DNA of 64,000 nucleotides, taken from positions 3,369,001-3,433,000 of the forward strand of contig NZ_CP045504.1 of NCBI RefSeq assembly GCF_013376455.1. Reading direction: 5' to 3'. Origin of the DNA: Desulfolutivibrio sulfodismutans DSM 3696 (GTDB lineage Bacteria; Desulfobacterota; Desulfovibrionia; Desulfovibrionales; Desulfovibrionaceae). The notes under the pieces were generated by a model that was given only the letters and a program-made list of their open reading frames with translations, made no database searches and was not told where the DNA came from. This document shows, piece by piece, positions 52,651 through 60,490 of the stretch (positions are counted from its first letter, which is position 1; each line of letters starts with the position of its first letter). The position numbers and the translations under genes are program-made.

Positions 52651-54232
52651 GGCCCGCCCCCGTCTCGCCCGCCAGGCGGGCCGCAAAGGTTAGCTTTGCC
52701 AGGTGTTCGGTCAACGCGGCCACGTCCTGCCCGGCCACGGCCTCGGGCAGCCGCCGCAAAAACTCGTCCAGGTCCGCACATTCGGCCAACAGCCGCCGCA
52801 CAGGCTCAATCAGCGGGTCCACCAGCGGTTGCCATTCGGCCAACTCCTCGGCCACGGCCACGTCCACCGCGTCCCGGGGCTGCGGCTCGGCCGCCCCGGC
52901 CAAGCCCCCGGCCAACTCCCGGGTGTGCGCCGCCCTGGGCGATCCGGTGGCCACTGGCGCGCCCATCGCGCCAGTCGCGGCCGTTTCGGCCGTTTCCCCG
53001 GGGGCGCGCAGGCACACCGCGTCCGGAGGCGGATCGGGCAACCCCAGCTTGTCCCGGATGATCGACGCCTCGACCTGGAGCCCAAGCGGCACCAGCTTCA
53101 CCAGCCGGTCGGCCAGCTTGTCCATGTCCTCTTCGTCCGGCCGGAATACCTTAATGCGCGGATAGAGGCGGCGCGGCCCCAGGTTGAGGTCGACCACCGG
53201 CCGGGCGACGTCTCGGGTAAGCGCGATGGACAATTGCCGGGCGTCGGCGGCCTCGATGTCGCCGCGCACCCGCTCATGGGCGTCCGCCGTGCCCACGTGC
53301 TGGCCCACGTCCGTGGTGCCGGTCTGGCCCAGAACGGCCTTGCTGGTCTGACGGTCCAAGAATTCGGAGAGTTCCCGAAAAAGGGTTACGTTGCCCGAGA
53401 GCTTGGCCTCGATGAACTCGATGCCCATGGACTCCGGGATGATAGCCGCCGCGTCCGTGGAAATGTTCCTGACGGCGCGCAAAAGCGTGGCCTTTTCGCT
53501 CTCCGTCGCGCCCGGGCCGTAGCGGCCGACGCGTAGCGGAACCCCGAAGATCTCCGCGAACTGCACCCACGACTTGATGTCGAAGTTTTTGAACAGGTAG
53601 CCCCAGGCCACGGGCCGGGCCAGGCCGCCGCGAATGGGCAGGCCCGATTTGCTCTTATGGATATGGGCCACGTACTTGTAGGGGGAAAGCGGCACGAGCT
53701 GCCCGCCCTCGCTGCGCAAAAGCGGCGTGCGGCCGTCCTCGCGGGCAAAGGCGAACCAGCGCGGATCGCGCCATTCCAGGCGCTGCGGCGTCCACTGCCT
53801 GCCTTCCACGTCCCAGATGATTTCCGTGAGCGAAAACCCCTTGCCCACGGCGTCCAGCACGTCGAAAAGCTCGTCCCGCAATTCGTCCCGGGTCAGCACG
53901 TCGCGCACCAGGTCGGCGGCCCGCTGGTCTTCGGCCGCGTCCGTGGCCGCCTCCACCGTGATCTCCAGGCCCGACACCTGCAATTTGCGCGTGCCCAATA
54001 CGCTCCGGTAGTGGCAGTCCTTTTCCTCCATCTCTTCGGCCAGCTCCAGATAGGCCGTGGGGTCGCCGTCTTCGGCGTCGCGCAAAAGCCGCGCCAGCCG
54101 AACCGGCGTCAGGCCCTGAGCCGGATGGCCGGACATGACCTGGCGCACGCCGGTCAGCGTCGGCCCGGCCTCCTCCTCGCGCAGGCGGCCCAGGTCCACC
54201 GGCCGCCCCAGATGGTCAAATAGCGTCGGCAT
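52640..54232 (-). CDS. portal protein, Mu gp29-like (DUF935)
   Basis: The 530-residue protein contains the DUF935 marks YLELAEEMEEKDCHYRSVLGTRK, GFSLTEIIWD and FGVPLRVGRYG, and a Pro/Ala/Thr-rich linker before its C-terminal helices. It forms the DNA entry portal. The ATG at 54232 overlaps the terminase stop (TAATG); it lies between terminase and MuF genes as in Mu. Confidence 0.93.
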   Translation of the reverse strand: MPTLFDHLGRPVDLGRLREEEAGPTLTGVRQVMSGHPAQGLTPVRLARLLRDAEDGDPTAYLELAEEMEEKDCHYRSVLGTRKLQVSGLEITVEAATDAAEDQRAADLVRDVLTRDELRDELFDVLDAVGKGFSLTEIIWDVEGRQWTPQRLEWRDPRWFAFAREDGRTPLLRSEGGQLVPLSPYKYVAHIHKSKSGLPIRGGLARPVAWGYLFKNFDIKSWVQFAEIFGVPLRVGRYGPGATESEKATLLRAVRNISTDAAAIIPESMGIEFIEAKLSGNVTLFRELSEFLDRQTSKAVLGQTGTTDVGQHVGTADAHERVRGDIEAADARQLSIALTRDVARPVVDLNLGPRRLYPRIKVFRPDEEDMDKLADRLVKLVPLGLQVEASIIRDKLGLPDPPPDAVCLRAPGETAETAATGAMGAPVATGSPRAAHTRELAGGLAGAAEPQPRDAVDVAVAEELAEWQPLVDPLIEPVRRLLAECADLDEFLRRLPEAVAGQDVAALTEHLAKLTFAARLAGETGAGLGD

Positions 54233-55827
54233 TACCACGCCCCCTGTTGCGGCCAGCGGCCGCTGTCGTCGTCGATGTCGGAGTGGCCATTCCGGCTAGG
54301 GACAGAGCCGGACGGCTCGGCCGGGGTGTAGCCATATTCGGTGCGCTTCTGACAGGTGGCGAAATATGCCAGCACGCCAGCAACGGCCGAATCCCCGTGC
54401 CGGTATTGGCCGTCAGATCCCTTGACCCGGGCACCGGATATCCCCGGCCGCCCCTGGACCATCACCACCATACGGTGGTCTGCAATCACGTCCTCGTTGG
54501 CATCCAGACGCAACAGATCCCCTTCCATGGCCTGCTTGTACTTCGGGAACCACTCGGCATACCAAGGGGCCGAAAACATGACGCACTCCACCCGGCCCTG
54601 TCCGTATTTCTGCAATGCTGCCTCGGCATGGCTCTGACCGTTCCCGCGCGCGTCAAAGGCCGCCTTTTGAAAAAGCGGGATGTTGTCCAGGATGTAAAAC
54701 GTGATGAGCTGCTGCACGTCGAAAGGGATATTGCGCAACTCCACGCCGAACGACTGTCGCCAACGTCCAGGCCGTTCCTCGTGCCAGACCCAGTTTACCG
54801 ACAAGTCTCCAGAACGCCCGAAATCCTGACTGTAAACCGTGCGCCTACCCGTAGGCATGGCGTCGATGAGCGGCTTCAGGTGGTCCTGTATCCATGTGGA
54901 AGCGATTTCCAAGCGGTCAGGTTCAATCACAAATTCGGCGGGTTGCTGCCAACGCAAACGAGGAATTCCCTCGCCATGGCAGTGCTCCAAAAGGAGTCGG
55001 GTAAAAAACGCCCCCGACCCGCGTTTCGCGATGCAATCCAGTTCCTCGTTCGCGTCCTCTGGCGTGGGATAATCCGCGTAGATCTCTTCCCGGTATTTCT
55101 CTTCCGCCGTAAGGCTGTATTCCTTGTCCGTGACGAGGCACACCCGCTGATAAAAGCCCTGGGCCAAGGCGTCGTCGAAAGTGACCTTATGGAGCGAGTA
55201 GGGGAGCTTTCCCGCCTCCACGTCCTTGCAAAGCACCGTGAAGGGGTTGTCCTCTCCGTTCAAGGTGGAAACGATGTCTATACGCCCGCCCCACATGCGG
55301 AAGGCCAAGGCCCCCTTGATGACCTCCTGAAGGTTTTCGTGGAATGCTGCCTCGTCGATGCGGGCATGTCCCTGGCGGGACCGCCAGTTATAGGGGCAGG
55401 ATGACAACGCCTCGATCTTGAATCCGCTGGCAAGCTGGATCTTGTATGTGACGATGTCGCGCTTCTCGTCTTTCAGCAGGGTGACGCCGATCTGACTGGC
55501 CGCCAGTTGGTAGGCTCGGGCGAAGAAGGCGCAGTCACCGATAAACTCGGCGGCCATGGCCATGTTGTAGCCCATATAAAACTGGTCCATCCCCTTGGCC
55601 AAGGCGGCCTCCAGGGCCGCTTCGGCAGCCAGCGAACCCCACGAAAAACCGATACGCCGGGACTTTTTGCAGAGCCGCACCGGCGATTCATCGCGATGCC
55701 ACGCGGCTTGATACGGCAGCAGGATCTTCGGGACTTCGGTCGGGGTCAGCCGCCGTGTCGCTCGCATGCGTTGGATGTCCTCAACGAGTTGGAGGGCTTC
55801 CTCGCGTTCGGACGTGGTCATGCTCAT
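54232..55827 (-). CDS. terminase large subunit, Mu gp28-like
   Basis: The 531-residue protein has an ATPase part with a Walker A-like CKKSRRIGFSWGS (about 53-65), Walker B-like ARIDEAAF near 160, and a nuclease part with QDFGRSGDLSVNW near 330. It packages DNA into the procapsid. ATG overlaps the small subunit stop (ATGA). Confidence 0.93.
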   Translation of the reverse strand: MSMTTSEREEALQLVEDIQRMRATRRLTPTEVPKILLPYQAAWHRDESPVRLCKKSRRIGFSWGSLAAEAALEAALAKGMDQFYMGYNMAMAAEFIGDCAFFARAYQLAASQIGVTLLKDEKRDIVTYKIQLASGFKIEALSSCPYNWRSRQGHARIDEAAFHENLQEVIKGALAFRMWGGRIDIVSTLNGEDNPFTVLCKDVEAGKLPYSLHKVTFDDALAQGFYQRVCLVTDKEYSLTAEEKYREEIYADYPTPEDANEELDCIAKRGSGAFFTRLLLEHCHGEGIPRLRWQQPAEFVIEPDRLEIASTWIQDHLKPLIDAMPTGRRTVYSQDFGRSGDLSVNWVWHEERPGRWRQSFGVELRNIPFDVQQLITFYILDNIPLFQKAAFDARGNGQSHAEAALQKYGQGRVECVMFSAPWYAEWFPKYKQAMEGDLLRLDANEDVIADHRMVVMVQGRPGISGARVKGSDGQYRHGDSAVAGVLAYFATCQKRTEYGYTPAEPSGSVPSRNGHSDIDDDSGRWPQQGAW

Positions 55828-56378
55828 GCGGGCTCAACCTCAACGCCAAGGATTTGCGCCCGGATAAGCCCCCACTGCTCGGGGGTGAGCCCGGCCTGAT
55901 CCGCCGCGCCCTGGGCCGCCTCGGCGGCCTTGGCCAGGGCCTCCTTGCGGGCCTGCTCACGGATTTTGATCTCGGTGTCCACGCCGATCTTGGACCCGGC
56001 AGCCAAGTCCTTGATCGCCTTGGCCAAGCGCGCGGCGTCAACGGCATCAATGGCGTCCCCATCGCGCAACTTCGCCAAGCTGGCCTTAAACACCAGCCGA
56101 TGCACGATTTCGATGAGCACTCGCCCCATGTCGCCATCCGGCACCTCGCCCAACTCGCGGGCAAACGAGGACGCGATTTCGCGGCTTTCCCGGATGTGCG
56201 CGGCAACTTCCTCGAAATCCTGTGAATATCTGCCCACCGCAGATCGTGAGACAGGCGCGCCCAACTGCCGCAGATGCGCAACGATTTGATCCAGCGTGTG
56301 CGCGCCCTCGGTCAACAGGCGGTCAAGCTCCTTTCGGATCGGCGCAGGGAGCGCCTTGACGGTAGACTTTCGCGGCAT
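55824..56378 (-). CDS. small terminase subunit, Mu gp27-like (DUF3486)
   Basis: The 184-residue protein begins MPRKSTVKALPAPIRKELDR, has a helix-turn-helix-like stretch (VSRSAVGRYSQDFEEV) and a long C-terminal helix, as DUF3486. It recognises phage DNA for packaging. Confidence 0.9.
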   Translation of the reverse strand: MPRKSTVKALPAPIRKELDRLLTEGAHTLDQIVAHLRQLGAPVSRSAVGRYSQDFEEVAAHIRESREIASSFARELGEVPDGDMGRVLIEIVHRLVFKASLAKLRDGDAIDAVDAARLAKAIKDLAAGSKIGVDTEIKIREQARKEALAKAAEAAQGAADQAGLTPEQWGLIRAQILGVEVEPA

Positions 56379-56380
56379 GG

Positions 56381-56677
56381 CTACCTCGGGCTCGGGCGTT
56401 TGACGCCGGGCACAACAGCCCGCCCCGTGGCCACGTCCGCGCCCCGGGCGGTCAGCCGCACCACGCGCACGTTGCCCACGGTCTCGATCTCGACCAGCCC
56501 CGTTTCCGCCAGCCAGGCCGCGTCCGTCTCCACCTGGTCCCGGGACGCGCTGTGCCCCACGGCGTCCAGGGCCGTCTGCAACACGGACGTGTTCAGCTTG
56601 TAATCCGGGTCTTCATGCAGGAAACGCAGGATCACCAGGCGGCGGTCCTCGGTCACCAGACGCGCGAAGCTGTTCAT
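56381..56677 (-). CDS. small phage winged-helix-like protein (VpaChn25 family type)
   Basis: The 98-residue protein starts MNSFARLVTEDRRLVILRFL, contains SRDQVETDAAWLAE and ends PGVKRPSPR, a widespread small protein in Mu-like phages. The layout suggests a winged helix DNA-binding fold. Its start overlaps the upstream stop by ATGA. Confidence 0.82.
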   Translation of the reverse strand: MNSFARLVTEDRRLVILRFLHEDPDYKLNTSVLQTALDAVGHSASRDQVETDAAWLAETGLVEIETVGNVRVVRLTARGADVATGRAVVPGVKRPSPR

Positions 56678-57102
56678 TTCCGCCCCCTGATGTGATGCTC
56701 CATGAGCAGATCGTTTTGCTTTTCCATGCGGGAAAGCCCGTCGCGGACGCCGGAGATCATGGCCTTGACCTCCTTGACGTCGCCCCGGACGGCCTCCAGA
56801 TCCGTGCCCAAGGCCGCCACGTCGGCGGACAGCCCGTCCAGGCTTCCGGTAAGACGTTCGACCTCCGAGGGAGATGGGGCATCGGCCAGGGCCGCGTGCG
56901 CGGCGCATACCCGGCCGTCCACCCCGGCAACCCGGTCCGCGACGGCCTTGTCGCTCCTGGCCCGGTCTGCGTCACGACTGGCCCGTGTTGCTTCGCAGTG
57001 TTCCCGGGTCACGAATTTCCGGGCCAGGGACCACATGATCCATCCGAAAAACGCCTGAAACAGGAACATGGCCACCGGCCACCACTTGAGAATATCCTCC
57101 AC
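56674..57102 (-). CDS. membrane-anchored coiled-coil protein (DUF2730-like)
   Basis: The 142-residue protein has one N-terminal membrane segment (WWPVAMFLFQAFFGWIMWSL) and a long coiled coil (about 75-130). GTG 57102 is chosen with GGGAGG six bases upstream. Such proteins in the lysis group of Mu-like phages may act as i-spanin-like partners, but this is inference. Confidence 0.7.
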   Translation of the reverse strand: MEDILKWWPVAMFLFQAFFGWIMWSLARKFVTREHCEATRASRDADRARSDKAVADRVAGVDGRVCAAHAALADAPSPSEVERLTGSLDGLSADVAALGTDLEAVRGDVKEVKAMISGVRDGLSRMEKQNDLLMEHHIRGRK

Positions 57103-57116
57103 GTCAGCCTCCCGGG

Positions 57117-57812
57117 TCAGATCATCGCGCCCACGACGGCTACCGCGCGAAGGGCCACCCCCGCCCAGGCGGCGTAGTTGGCCACCTGCGACTTCGTCCC
57201 GGCGTCGGCCTGCGAGGCCTCCACAACGGCGGCGATGCGCCGGATCAATTCGTGCAACTTGTCCACGGTCAGGGGATCGGAGGTGTCCACGGTCCCGATG
57301 GCCGAAGCCGTGGCCTTGGCCAGCGTGGCGTATTCGGCGATCCGCTCCTTTGTCTGGGCGTCCACCGGAGCGGTCAGGGCCACGTCGGCCAGGGCCTCGA
57401 CCACACCCGGGAGCTGGGCCGCCACGGCCTGATACCGGCTTGCGTCCACCGTGCCCGGGTCGGTCTGGGCCCGCGTTCCCACGCACCCGGCCAGAAGCAG
57501 CGCCGGAACGGCCACGGCCAGGGCCAGCAACCCCTTGATGGTGGACGGGCCGCCGGTCCCGGGCGTGGCAATCTTGGTTTCGGCTTTGATGCGGCCCCAC
57601 ACGGCCAAGCCGCCGCCCGCCACCCCGGCGATGCCCAGGATCAATTCCACGATGTCGCCCTGCACGCCCTCGGACAGGCTGTAGCCCAGCGCGGCCGCGA
57701 TACCGGCCAGCATGGCCACCACGCCGCCCCAGACGCCCCGGGACAGCCACCATTTCTTTTCGATCACGCCGATTTCAGCCGTGACCTGTCTGCCTTCGTT
57801 TTTTTCGTCCAC
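57117..57812 (-). CDS. holin-like protein fused to a lipobox-containing domain
   Basis: The 231-residue protein starts with a holin-like half (KKWWLSRGVWGGVVAMLAG and GIAGVAGGGLAVWGRIKA; about 15-75). From about 90 it has a second hydrophobic stretch ending in a lipobox LLLAGC, then an alpha-helical domain (residues 115-231). Separate holin and lipoprotein genes would be the usual state, so this could be a fusion or an internal start yielding a free lipoprotein. GTG start at 57812, GGGAG upstream; it lies 2 nt after the transglycosylase stop. Confidence 0.7.
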   Translation of the reverse strand: MDEKNEGRQVTAEIGVIEKKWWLSRGVWGGVVAMLAGIAAALGYSLSEGVQGDIVELILGIAGVAGGGLAVWGRIKAETKIATPGTGGPSTIKGLLALAVAVPALLLAGCVGTRAQTDPGTVDASRYQAVAAQLPGVVEALADVALTAPVDAQTKERIAEYATLAKATASAIGTVDTSDPLTVDKLHELIRRIAAVVEASQADAGTKSQVANYAAWAGVALRAVAVVGAMI

Positions 57813-57814
57813 GA

Positions 57815-58297
57815 TCAGACTCCCTTTTGCGGCCAGCGGCCGCCCAGATGTTTCAGGATTTTCGACGGATAGTCGTTTTCGAGGTTGTGCCGGTTGCCCG
57901 GGCCGCCGTTGTAGGCCCGGCACACCACGTCCCAGCCCTCGTGGCCGTAGCGGTCCGCCAGCCGCCGCAGATACCGGCAGCCCCAGGCCAGCCCAATCGC
58001 CGGGACACACAGCTCCGGAAACCAGCCCTGGAAACCGAGGGTCCGGGCCGTCTCGCCCATGATCTGCATCAGGCCCCAAGACATGGCCCGGCCGACCTCT
58101 TCCGTGGCCTGGCTGCATCCCGGCGGGATAAAACCGCCGGGCGCGCGGTGGTAGCGGAAGTCGAACCCCGGCTCGTAGCGGATCGCATACGTACCCCCCC
58201 CGACCGACTCGTGTTCGACCACCGCCCGCACCAGCTCGAAAGGCAGCTTGAACTCGTCCGCCGCCGCCAGGATCGCCTTCAGGATTTCTTCAGTCAT
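57815..58297 (-). CDS. SLT-type lytic transglycosylase (phage endolysin)
   Basis: The 160-residue protein contains VRAVVEHES (catalytic glutamate Glu30), the GLMQIM motif and AYNGGPGNRHNLENDYP near the end, the order of an SLT domain. No signal peptide is seen, so it needs the holin to reach the peptidoglycan. It opens the lysis group. Confidence 0.9.
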   Translation of the reverse strand: MTEEILKAILAAADEFKLPFELVRAVVEHESVGGGTYAIRYEPGFDFRYHRAPGGFIPPGCSQATEEVGRAMSWGLMQIMGETARTLGFQGWFPELCVPAIGLAWGCRYLRRLADRYGHEGWDVVCRAYNGGPGNRHNLENDYPSKILKHLGGRWPQKGV

Positions 58298-58372
58298 TTC
58301 CTGTTCCCTTTATTTGCCATTTTCTATCTGGTACGGTTTGGCATCTTTTCCCCGGACCAAAAGGAGATGTTT

Positions 58373-58633
58373 ATGGAGAAATGGCAATGCGCCCTGATTA
58401 ATGAACAAGGTGTTTCGTTTGCCGTTATGCTGGTGAAGCCTCGTATCCTCTCCTCCCAGGGCGAAAGAGACCGGGTTGCCGAAGCCCTGTCTATTCGCCT
58501 GGGTGTGCCTGTGGTTTTGGCTGCGGAAAACAACCGGCATGGCCTTGACTATTGGGGCAGGAAAGACCTTGTGGGCTTCCTGGCAAACGTCCCTCCCCAA
58601 CGCCTTCCGTGGCGCGAGGTGACGTTTTCTTGA
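58373..58633 (+). CDS. small plus-strand gene inside the prophage, unknown function
   Basis: The 86-residue protein (MEKWQCALINEQGVSFAVML, later VVLAAENNRHGLDYWGRKDLVGFLANV) resembles a widespread family of short proteins found near mobile elements, known to me only as hypothetical. AAAAGGAG lies just ahead of ATG 58373. It is the only supported plus-strand gene in the prophage and overlaps the end of the minus-strand small gene (58491-58799) by 143 bp. Its own transcript and role are unknown; it may be a cargo gene. Confidence 0.75.
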   Translation: MEKWQCALINEQGVSFAVMLVKPRILSSQGERDRVAEALSIRLGVPVVLAAENNRHGLDYWGRKDLVGFLANVPPQRLPWREVTFS

Positions 58634-58799
58634 GCCATTCCGCTGCGCCCTCCAGGTGTTCCAGCGCCTGGGGGGCGTGTGCATGCCCCTGGCTGAAAAA
58701 AACATTCCCGTCCGAGTCGTAGGCATAAATGAGCTTCCCTCCGATGCGGACTTCCACCACGATTTCGTTCGGATCGCTCACAGCCACCTCCTTTGGCAT
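58491..58799 (-). CDS. small phage protein of unknown function
   Basis: The 102-residue frame has a plausible first half (NEIVVEVRIGGKLIYAYDSDGNVFFSQGH; about 1-62). The last 40 codons overlap the plus-strand gene antisense and look like shadow sequence, so the original stop may have been lost when that gene was inserted. ATG 58799 overlaps the nuclease stop (TGATG). Confidence 0.6.
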   Translation of the reverse strand: MPKEVAVSDPNEIVVEVRIGGKLIYAYDSDGNVFFSQGHAHAPQALEHLEGAAEWLKKTSPRATEGVGEGRLPGSPQGLSCPNSQGHAGCFPQPKPQAHPGE

Positions 58800-59311
58800 C
58801 ACCACGGCGCGTCCCCGCGCCCGTTCCACGGTCGGGCCAGCCCGCGCCGCACCAGCTCGTCGCCCAGATCCACGCCGTCTTCGGTCACCACCCGGGCCGA
58901 CAGCCGGGACAGGCTGCCGAGATACGCGTCGCGCAGGATGACCACGCTTCCCACCCGGCACCGGGACCGGGTCCATTCCCGGGCCAATTCGGCCAGGGCC
59001 TGGATATGGGGCCGCGTGTCGCGCAGCTCCGGCGTGTCGATTCCGGCGATGCGCACGCCGATGGTGGCCACGGCCGGATGCCAGTCCGGGATGGTGACGG
59101 TGAGGGTGTCGCCGTCGCGCACCTTGGCCACCACGGCCCGGATGTCCGTAAGGCCCGGACGCGGCGTCACCAAAGGCGCGGCCGTCGCGTCGGCCTCGTT
59201 CTGTTGCGGGGTTGCCACAGGGACGGCCCGGGTCGCAGCGGCCACCGGGGGGATGGCCGTCGCAACCAGCAGGCACAGGACCAGGAAAAGCGATATCGGA
59301 TGGCGTTTCAT
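58799..59311 (-). CDS. secreted thermonuclease-like (SNase) nuclease
   Basis: The 170-residue protein has a signal peptide (hydrophobic stretch SLFLVLCLLVATAI, cleavage near AAATRA) and an SNase domain: VRDGDTLTVTIPD, GIDTPELRD and YLGSLSRLSARVVTEDG. Such phage nucleases could cut host or competing DNA outside the cytoplasm, or be released at lysis. The chosen ATG at 59311 overlaps the end of a 22-codon ORF (ATGA). Confidence 0.85.
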   Translation of the reverse strand: MKRHPISLFLVLCLLVATAIPPVAAATRAVPVATPQQNEADATAAPLVTPRPGLTDIRAVVAKVRDGDTLTVTIPDWHPAVATIGVRIAGIDTPELRDTRPHIQALAELAREWTRSRCRVGSVVILRDAYLGSLSRLSARVVTEDGVDLGDELVRRGLARPWNGRGDAPW

Positions 59312-59339
59312 GACGCCCGGTCTACGCCGGGCGAAAAGC

Positions 59340-59373
59340 AAGAGGCCCCCGGACAGTTGTCCGGGGGCCTCTT
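59340..59373 (-). terminator. hairpin before the nuclease gene (element copy 2)
   Basis: A perfect 16-bp stem (59340-59355 with 59358-59373, loop GT) is followed on the minus strand by GCTTTTC. It shares the core CCGGACA-TGTCCGG and arrangement with the hairpin at 50981. Confidence 0.7.
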
Positions 59374-59396
59374 CATGGGGATGTTGCGGGTTTGTG

Positions 59397-59618
59397 TCAC
59401 GACCCCGGGGGAGGCGTCAAGTCCGTCATCTCCCGGGCCAGTTCGTGCGCCGCCCCGGCCAAAAGCTGGAGCAGCACGGCCAGCCCCTCCACGGCCTCGC
59501 GGGACGGTTCCGTCTCCAGGCTCCAGGCCGGGATCGATTCGCTCAGATAGTCCGCCACGCAGCCCATGCGGCGGATGGCGTCGGCCGGGTGCTCTCCGGG
59601 CCGCACCAGCCCGGTCAT
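59397..59618 (-). CDS. small phage protein of unknown function
   Basis: The 73-residue protein (MTGLVRPGEHPADAIRRMG at the start, helix-rich, ending EMTDLTPPPGS) overlaps the rha stop by 4 nt, so it is translationally coupled to it. Similar small helical proteins sit next to Rha genes in phages. No motif is visible. Confidence 0.65.
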   Translation of the reverse strand: MTGLVRPGEHPADAIRRMGCVADYLSESIPAWSLETEPSREAVEGLAVLLQLLAGAAHELAREMTDLTPPPGS

Positions 59619-60229
59619 TGCGCCAGCCCCCGCGCCGCGCGGGACGCGGCCGCCGGGCCAGACGTCGGGCCGGACGCCGGAAGCAGGCCCAGGGTGCGGG
59701 CCTGGCGCACCAGCCTCCAGACCACATCCCTGGACACATCCAGGAGCTTGCCGATCTCGATGCAATTGAGGCCCTTTTGATGGTAGCGCACGGCCTGGTT
59801 GATGCGGTGCAGCCGCTCCGGCGGCACGGCCAGGGCCGCCCGCGCCCCGTCGGCCAGGGCCTCGCTGCGGGCGTTTTCCAGGGCCGCCCGCTCCAGGCTG
59901 TTGAAGGCCTCGATGTAGCGGAGCTTCCATTCCATGGCCCGGGTGGAGTTCCAGCCCATCACCAGGAGCGTGAAGGCGTCGCGGGTGAGGAGGTAGGCGC
60001 GATCATTCCGGACAGCGCCGTTCCCGATTTCCACCGGGATGGACATGGGCTCAAAGTTGAGCCGATGAAACGATTCCGGCAGCTTGCGGGTCAAATCGTC
60101 GATGTCCCGCAGCACATTCTTGTGCTTCAGGCCGAAATGTTGGGCCAGCTCCACGGAACGGACGGCCGGGCGCTCCCCGGGCAGGAATTCGACGGTCACC
60201 GGAACGGAAGGGGTTTGAGAAAGGGACAT
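59615..60229 (-). CDS. Rha-family phage regulator / antirepressor-like protein
   Basis: The 204-residue protein has the Rha domain (VRSVELAQHFGLKHKNVLRDID, DRAYLLTRDAFTLLVMGWNSTRA) and a C-terminal helix-turn-helix-like part (LNCIEIGKLLDVSRDVVWRLVR). ATG 60229 has GAGG upstream, and that segment pairs with an antisense loop encoded 50 bp upstream (see the C4-like RNA). In P1-type phages such a protein (Ant) counteracts repressors or alters regulation. Confidence 0.88.
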   Translation of the reverse strand: MSLSQTPSVPVTVEFLPGERPAVRSVELAQHFGLKHKNVLRDIDDLTRKLPESFHRLNFEPMSIPVEIGNGAVRNDRAYLLTRDAFTLLVMGWNSTRAMEWKLRYIEAFNSLERAALENARSEALADGARAALAVPPERLHRINQAVRYHQKGLNCIEIGKLLDVSRDVVWRLVRQARTLGLLPASGPTSGPAAASRAARGLAQ

Positions 60230-60450
60230 GCTGCACCTCGTAAGGTTGGGGTTTGGAAATAAAAAAGGCGGCATGACGTTCCCCTGCCTTACGAGCAGCC
60301 GGGGCCTCGCGGACACCCGGACGTCATGCCGCCGATTCGAGCCTTTCCCAAAGGGAAACGCGAAGGCGACAAAACAAAAAACCCGCTCTTTCGCGCCGGA
60401 TGGGAACCGGAGCAGAGGCGGCAGGACGCCTCGTAAGGTTGGGACTTTCC
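60230..60450 (-). ncRNA. C4-type antisense RNA candidate and leader of rha
   Basis: On the minus strand a hairpin with 13-bp perfect arms (60333-60321 with 60279-60267) ends in six Us (60266-60261), an intrinsic terminator shape. Inside its loop a small stem CUGC/GCAG (60298-60284) presents UCGUAAG. The nine bases CUCGUAAGG (60295-60287) are fully complementary to CCUUACGAG at 60244-60236, which covers the rha ribosome-binding site, and to a second copy of that site at 60437-60429. Structured antisense within the leader that blocks translation of the next gene is the C4 arrangement of phages P1/P7. The exact RNA ends are not known. Confidence 0.75.
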
Positions 60451-60490
60451 GGTTAGGATTTCCGGCCGGGGTTGTCAAGAGCCGTGGCCA

